Source: JAMIFN01 sp035906235
GTDB lineage: Bacteria; Pseudomonadota; Gammaproteobacteria; Burkholderiales; Burkholderiaceae_C
Direction: 5' to 3'
DNA length: 16,135 nucleotides
Assembly: GCA_035906235.1 (NCBI GenBank)
Contig: JAMIFN010000014.1
Span: forward strand, 1-16,135
Below the pieces are notes generated by a model. The model searched no databases, was not told where the DNA came from, and worked only from the letters and a program-made list of their open reading frames with translations. The position numbers and the translations under genes were made by a program. This document shows, piece after piece, positions 12,431 to 16,135 of the stretch (its first letter is position 1; every line of letters begins with the position of its first letter).

Positions 12431-13431
12431 TGCTGCGCTTTCGTGCCCCGCGTTTGCTCATCGTCGGTTGTGGCGATGTCGGTCTGCGCTTTTTGCGCCA
12501 GCAACAGAACTTGATTGCAACTGGGCGGCTGCGGGTTTTTGTGCTCACCAGCAGTGCCCAGCGCATCCCAGAACTGCGCACTTTGGGTGCTACCGCCATC
12601 GTCGGCAATTTAGACGACTCTGCCAGCTTGCGCCGCTTAGCGGGCTTGGCCGATCGCGTGCTGATGCTGGCGCCGCCCGCGACCGCTACCCAGCGCCACT
12701 GGCCAGCTTCTTTTGCCCAGGCTTTGCGTGACTATAAAAACAATAGCTTATCAGGCAGATTTTTTGCGGAAAACTCGCAAAAAGACCATCAAAAACCCAT
12801 TTGCGATTCACGCAGTTTGGCTTTGCAAAGGGCGCTGCGCCACGGCCACCCACCGCGCCAATTGGTTTATGCCTCGACCAGCGGGGTTTATGGCGACTGC
12901 GCGGGCGCATACATCAACGAAACCCAAGCCCCGCGCCCACAAACCGATCGCGCTGCGCGCCGCCTAGGGGCAGAGCGCATATGGCGCGCATCGGGTTTGC
13001 CCATATCCGTGCTGCGCATTCCTGGTATTTACGCCTTAGACCGTAAAGACGGCACGCCCGCCACGCGCCTAGCTAAAGGCACGCCCGTTTTGGCTAGTGC
13101 TGACGATGTGTTTACCAACCACATCCACGCCGACGACTTGGCCCGCGCCTGCCAGTTGGCGCTGTGGCGCGGCAAACCCCAGCGCACCTATCACGCCAGC
13201 GATGACAGTCAGCTGAAGATGGGCGATTACTTCGACTTGGCAGCGGACTTGCTAGGCTTGCCGCATCCGCCCCGTCTGCCACGCCTTGCATTGGCGCAAG
13301 TGCTCAGCCCTGTGCAAATGAGCTTTCTGGCGGAATCGCGCCGCCTGTGCAATACCCGCCTAAAAACCGAATTGGGCTTGGCGCTGCACTACCCCACCCC
13401 CTTACAAGGTTTGCAGGCGCTGACCCAATAG
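12430..13431 (+). CDS. SDR/NAD-dependent epimerase-like protein (YeeZ type)
   Basis: This is a cytoplasmic Rossmann-fold protein of 333 residues. The dinucleotide-binding motif Ile-Val-Gly-Cys-Gly-Asp-Val-Gly-Leu-Arg lies at 11-20. Leu-Val-Tyr-Ala-Ser-Thr-Ser-Gly-Val-Tyr-Gly-Asp (145-156) matches the epimerase-family strand with Ser and Tyr. Leu-Arg-Ile-Pro-Gly-Ile-Tyr (about 194-200) and Asn-His-Ile-His-Ala-Asp-Asp-Leu-Ala are also typical. Substrate is unknown. ATG at 12430 overlaps the rimM stop as TGATG; an upstream TTG in frame at 12406 lies inside rimM and is less likely. Residues 101-131 look like an insertion derived from an intergenic repeat. Placement after rimM is not the usual order. 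Confidence 0.83.
   Translation: MLRFRAPRLLIVGCGDVGLRFLRQQQNLIATGRLRVFVLTSSAQRIPELRTLGATAIVGNLDDSASLRRLAGLADRVLMLAPPATATQRHWPASFAQALRDYKNNSLSGRFFAENSQKDHQKPICDSRSLALQRALRHGHPPRQLVYASTSGVYGDCAGAYINETQAPRPQTDRAARRLGAERIWRASGLPISVLRIPGIYALDRKDGTPATRLAKGTPVLASADDVFTNHIHADDLARACQLALWRGKPQRTYHASDDSQLKMGDYFDLAADLLGLPHPPRLPRLALAQVLSPVQMSFLAESRRLCNTRLKTELGLALHYPTPLQGLQALTQ
12733..12783 (+). repeat. repeat-family copy inside the epimerase gene
   Basis: TATAAAAACAATAGCTTATC followed by AGGCAGATTTTTT is nearly the same as the copy at the fmt stop (10232-10263). It is followed by an 8-bp perfect hairpin, TTTTTGCG (12761-12768) with CGCAAAAA (12776-12783). The reading frame passes through without a stop. 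The composition is much more AT-rich than the surrounding gene. Confidence 0.72.
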
Positions 13432-13455
13432 TCAGTAAGCATCGGAAAACTCGGC

Positions 13456-13461
13456 TAGAAT
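13456..13461 (+). promoter_or_regulatory. candidate -10 box for acpP
   Basis: TAGAAT lies 34 bases before the acpP ATG, just after the epimerase stop codon. No convincing -35 hexamer is present at the proper distance. A promoter here is expected because acpP must be strongly expressed, but the assignment is weak. Confidence 0.35.
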
Positions 13462-13494
13462 GCCCACCTGTTTTAACTACTCCTGAGTAAACAA

Positions 13495-13734
13495 ATGAGT
13501 GATTTAGAAGCCCGTGTTAAGAAGATCATCGCCGAACAACTGGGCGTGGAAGAGTCTCAAGTGACTAACGAAAAAGCTTTCGTGGCCGATTTGGGCGCTG
13601 ATTCTTTGGACACTGTCGAGCTGGTTATGGCCTTGGAAGATGCTTTCGAGATCGAAATCCCTGACGAAGACGCTGAGAAAATCCTCACCGTGCAAAACGC
13701 CATCGACTACGCGACACAACACGCTAAGGCTTAA
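13495..13734 (+). CDS. acpP: acyl carrier protein
   Basis: ACP carries growing acyl chains on a phosphopantetheine arm during fatty acid synthesis. The 79 acidic residues include Asp-Ser-Leu-Asp-Thr-Val-Glu with Ser37 as the attachment site, and the helix Glu-Ile-Pro-Asp-Glu-Asp-Ala-Glu. The ribosome site is poor (only TGAG upstream). A strong terminator follows. In most proteobacteria acpP sits between fabG and fabF; here neither is adjacent, and its neighbours are an epimerase-like gene and an ABC operon. Confidence 0.98.
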   Translation: MSDLEARVKKIIAEQLGVEESQVTNEKAFVADLGADSLDTVELVMALEDAFEIEIPDEDAEKILTVQNAIDYATQHAKA

Positions 13735-13787
13735 TTGCCCTGCGCGTATCCCGTGTTTTGGCGACCGCGTTCTTACGCCTTTGCCGC

Positions 13788-13817
13788 AAAAGCCCAACCC
13801 CGTGTTGGGCTTTTTCA
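13788..13817 (+). terminator. Rho-independent terminator after acpP
   Basis: An 11-bp stem, AAAAGCCCAAC (13788-13798) with GTTGGGCTTTT (13804-13814), has a 5-base loop and ends in T residues. It separates acpP from the ABC exporter operon, which therefore needs a promoter within 13815-13858 or depends on read-through. Confidence 0.92.
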
Positions 13818-13858
13818 TGCACATTCCTCTTACTCCGCAGCCAGCCACAAGGTGCAAC

Positions 13859-14728
13859 ATGATCGACATTGAACAATTGCAATTTGCCTGGGGACGCAGC
13901 CAGCTGTTTCAGGCTTTCCACGCCCGCATTCTGCAGCCTGGGGTCTATGGCCTGTTTGGGCGCAATGGCAGTGGCAAATCCACCCTATTGAAACTGCTGG
14001 CAGGCTTGTTGCGCCCCGATGCTGGCAGTATTCGCGTCTTGGGCTGGCAACCTGAGGAACGCGCCGCAGAGTTTTTAAGCCAGATTTACATCTTGCCCGA
14101 GGAGTTTCACCTCCCCGACCTGCAGCCCCTGCAACTGGCGCAAAGCCACGCGGCCTTCTACCCCGATTTCTCGCACACGGCTTATGTTGATTATTTGGCC
14201 ACCCTGCAAGTGCCCACAGACTTGCGCTTTGGCCGCATGAGCTTGGGGCAAAAGAAAAAAGCCGCTATCGCCTTCGCCCTAGCCACCTGCACGCCTGTGC
14301 TCTTGATGGACGAACCCACCAATGGCCTAGACATCGTCAGCCGCAGCCAATTCAAAAGCCTGCTGCAAAGGCCAGAACAAGCTGGGCGCGTCATTTTGAT
14401 CAGCACCCACCAAGCGCACGACTTAGAAAGCGTGTTGCAACATATCTGGTTTATTGATGGCGGTCAGCTGGTGCTGTCAGCCAGCATGGCCGATTTAAGC
14501 CAAAAACTGCGCATGGGCGTGGCCCTGCAAACAGCTGATTTACCGCCCGCTGCCGATTTGCTTTACCAAGAAAACCTAGGCGCACACACCGCTTGGGTGG
14601 CAAAAGCCAATGCGGCATTGCTTGCCAGCAACCCCAGCCCGATTCAGCTGGAATTGCTGTACAAAGCCCTGAGCCTGAACCAAGCACAAATTTTGGCCGC
14701 GACACAACATGCAGAGGCTGCCGCATGA
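13859..14728 (+). CDS. ABC-2 type exporter, ATP-binding protein
   Basis: This is a cytoplasmic ATPase subunit of an ABC exporter, 289 residues. Walker A is Gly-Arg-Asn-Gly-Ser-Gly-Lys-Ser (34-41). Walker B is Val-Leu-Leu-Met-Asp-Glu-Pro-Thr-Asn-Gly-Leu-Asp (147-158). The H-loop is Ser-Thr-His (182-184). The signature is Met-Ser-Leu-Gly-Gln-Lys-Lys-Lys (127-134), a departure from Leu-Ser-Gly-Gly-Gln that is common in ABC-2 exporters. Residues from about 210 form a family-variable C-terminal region. ATG at 13859 is preceded by AAGGTG; the frame is open further upstream, but that region overlaps the acpP terminator. Its stop overlaps the permease start as ATGA. The transported substrate is unknown. 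Confidence 0.93.
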   Translation: MIDIEQLQFAWGRSQLFQAFHARILQPGVYGLFGRNGSGKSTLLKLLAGLLRPDAGSIRVLGWQPEERAAEFLSQIYILPEEFHLPDLQPLQLAQSHAAFYPDFSHTAYVDYLATLQVPTDLRFGRMSLGQKKKAAIAFALATCTPVLLMDEPTNGLDIVSRSQFKSLLQRPEQAGRVILISTHQAHDLESVLQHIWFIDGGQLVLSASMADLSQKLRMGVALQTADLPPAADLLYQENLGAHTAWVAKANAALLASNPSPIQLELLYKALSLNQAQILAATQHAEAAA

Positions 14729-15576
14729 AGACCACACACCCCATACCCACCCACAACCGCAGCCCCAAAAGCCGAGCCTTCCATGCCCCGCGCTTTGCCT
14801 TGCTGCTGCGCGCGCAGTGGGCTGAACAGCACCGCAGCTGGGCGGCTTTTTTGCTGGTTTTCGCGTCGATTTACGCCCTTTGCCTGTTGCTGGCACTCAG
14901 TACCTCGGGCTATGCCATGCTCACAACCGATGGCCAAGCTGCTTTCTACACCGCCGGTTTATTGGTATCGGGCTATTTGTTTGCGGGGCGTTATTTCGCG
15001 GGCATAGACAAGCGCGAAGGCAGTTTATTGCTGCTGATGCAGCCTGCCAGCGCCAACGAAAAAATACTGGTGGCGGCGCTGGTGATTTTGCTGCTCTATC
15101 CGCTGGCTTATACCGCCATGTTTGAGCTGCTGACTTGGCCAGCGCGCAAACTGGCTTATGCGCTGGCGCAAGAAAACTTCCAGCGATGGACTAGCCCAGG
15201 CATGAAGATCGATCGCTCAGCTCCCAAAGTGGAAGAGTTCGCCGCCTTTTGGCCTTTTATGCAAGACGCGCGCAACCACGCCATGATTGCCCTGATGTAT
15301 TGGGGACTGACGGCTTATAGCTTGGCTTGCAGCCTCTATTTCCGCAGTGCAGCGCTGCTCAAAAGCTGGGCTTTGGCAGCGGCGCTGTTTTTGCTGACCA
15401 GCATGTGGGCGATTTTCACCCGGCCAGACGGCGATATGCTGGCCGTTTGGTGGCAGCGCGGCATCGCCAGCCCTAGTTGGAGCGCGCATCTGCTGACCGC
15501 AGCCCTTTGGCTGGGCATCCCGCTTTTGCTCTGGCTATCGGCCTATTGGAATTTGCGCGAAAGGCAGTTGTCATGA
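14725..15576 (+). CDS. ABC-2 type exporter, permease protein
   Basis: This integral membrane protein has 283 residues and six predicted membrane segments at about 40-59, 71-91, 113-138, 185-205, 211-231 and 253-273. A soluble loop lies between the third and fourth. It follows the ATPase with an ATGA overlap and is presumably its membrane partner. The Gly-Ile-Asp-Lys-Arg-Glu-Gly-Ser motif (93-100) before a hydrophobic stretch resembles other ABC-2 permeases, in which a short re-entrant region precedes the second long helix. The ATG at 14725 is chosen because of the overlap; the frame continues upstream only inside the ATPase gene. Its own stop overlaps the next start as ATGA. Confidence 0.87.
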   Translation: MKTTHPIPTHNRSPKSRAFHAPRFALLLRAQWAEQHRSWAAFLLVFASIYALCLLLALSTSGYAMLTTDGQAAFYTAGLLVSGYLFAGRYFAGIDKREGSLLLLMQPASANEKILVAALVILLLYPLAYTAMFELLTWPARKLAYALAQENFQRWTSPGMKIDRSAPKVEEFAAFWPFMQDARNHAMIALMYWGLTAYSLACSLYFRSAALLKSWALAAALFLLTSMWAIFTRPDGDMLAVWWQRGIASPSWSAHLLTAALWLGIPLLLWLSAYWNLRERQLS

Positions 15577-16135
15577 CACGCATGCTGAGCAAAGTATCTT
15601 CCCCCCGCCGCCCTTGGCGCAAAGGTGTTCTGGCCTTCGCCTGCGCTTGTTTGACGCTTTGGGGCAGTATGCTGGCATCGCAACAATTGCAGCCCAGCCG
15701 GCCATCAGAACAGCATAGTTACCCCTTAGATGGCGCCGCTTGGCAAGGCATTACCCAAATAGAGTTTCAAGGTTTAGAAGACGGCGGCGGCATGCAGCTT
15801 GCAGCAGGGCAAGCTGCGCGCATAGAAACCCAGTGGGACGATCCTTTGCAGCCGCGTCTGCAATTGCAGCGCCAAGGCGATACCCTGATCGTCAGGCCAG
15901 CTCCAGAAAGCACGACTAAAAACAGCAGCGGCCGCGCTACGGCAAATAGAGCCGTGCGTATCCGCAATTTTTACCTGCCCCTGCACATCAGCCGCATACA
16001 AGCGCACGACTTGAGCATCAATCTCACCGCGCCTACGACCGCCCTAAGCCCACAACTGCGCCTAGAGGGCACATTTGTGCGTATTCATGGCGTGGCGCGC
16101 CAAATACAAGTCCAGTTGCGTCAGCAAGCGCGTCC
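15573..16135 (+). CDS. exported protein of unknown function, third gene of ABC operon (cut by window end)
   Basis: An open frame begins with ATG at 15573, overlapping the permease stop as ATGA, and remains open to the last base, giving at least 187 residues. The N-terminus has Arg/Lys-rich residues, then a hydrophobic segment at about 18-36 (Gly-Val-Leu-Ala-Phe-Ala-Cys onward), read as a signal peptide or membrane anchor. The rest is rich in beta-prone and polar residues. Patterns such as Ile-Glu-Phe-Gln-Gly, then a Gly-Asp-Thr-Leu-Ile-Val turn, then Leu-Ser-Ile-Asn-Leu-Thr recall GIN-domain (DUF2807-like) beta-helix proteins, but this is a weak resemblance. Its place suggests a periplasmic partner or cargo of the exporter. 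Confidence 0.72.
   Translation, partial: MTRMLSKVSSPRRPWRKGVLAFACACLTLWGSMLASQQLQPSRPSEQHSYPLDGAAWQGITQIEFQGLEDGGGMQLAAGQAARIETQWDDPLQPRLQLQRQGDTLIVRPAPESTTKNSSGRATANRAVRIRNFYLPLHISRIQAHDLSINLTAPTTALSPQLRLEGTFVRIHGVARQIQVQLRQQAR

Noticed and set aside
13640..13858. Upstream extension of the ABC ATPase frame to 13640
   Set aside because: It would overlap acpP and run through the acpP terminator. The Met at 13859 has a ribosome site and begins the normal domain.

Overview
The window looks like chromosomal DNA of a betaproteobacterium, probably from the Burkholderiales. The evidence is the set of housekeeping genes, a PilA-type pilin, and dense intergenic palindromes of the ATTCCC-N8-GGGAAT (dRS3-like) type. 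A second repeat resembles, from memory, the AATAGCTGCT-type repeats of Comamonadaceae; this is not verified, and genus cannot be assigned from the window alone. Most of the DNA is GC-rich. The pilin-linked ligase gene at 1635-3344 is clearly more AT-rich.

Layout. 1-222 is the C-terminus of an unrecognised gene. 223-1014 is gene-free and packed with palindromic repeats. 1015-3344 is a type IV pilin locus: a sigma-54-like promoter, the pilin gene, a strong terminator, then a Wzy/PglL-type O-oligosaccharyltransferase carrying a G8 tract. 3354-4953 (minus) is a Do-type periplasmic serine protease. 5178-5561 is panD, followed by a terminator and a second repeat island (5612-5906). 5911-7892 (minus) is tatD translationally coupled to a secreted ankyrin-repeat protein. 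8114-10154 is cvpA-purF. 10260-11258 (minus) is fmt. 11416-13431 is rpsP, two hairpins, rimM, and an overlapping SDR/epimerase-like gene. 13495-13734 is acpP with a terminator. 13859 to the end is a tightly coupled ABC-2 exporter operon (ATPase, permease, and an exported protein cut by the window edge).

Two themes stand out. First, one repeat family (core GAGCTGCTCAGGCAGG, often fused to dRS3 palindromes) recurs at least seven times on both strands. It sits beside the pilin promoter, beside the 3' ends of panD and the ankyrin gene, at the stop codon of fmt, and apparently in frame inside the epimerase gene. Second, many housekeeping genes lack their usual partners: rimM without trmD-rplS, acpP without the fab genes, fmt without def, a Do protease without rpoE-rse, and tatD without pilZ/holB. 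Repeat-mediated rearrangement is a natural inference but is not proven here.

I see no tRNA, rRNA, CRISPR array, transposase gene or prophage. No clearly novel multi-gene system is demonstrable. The best leads are the repeat family, the possibly phase-variable pilin glycosylation gene, and the terminal ABC operon.
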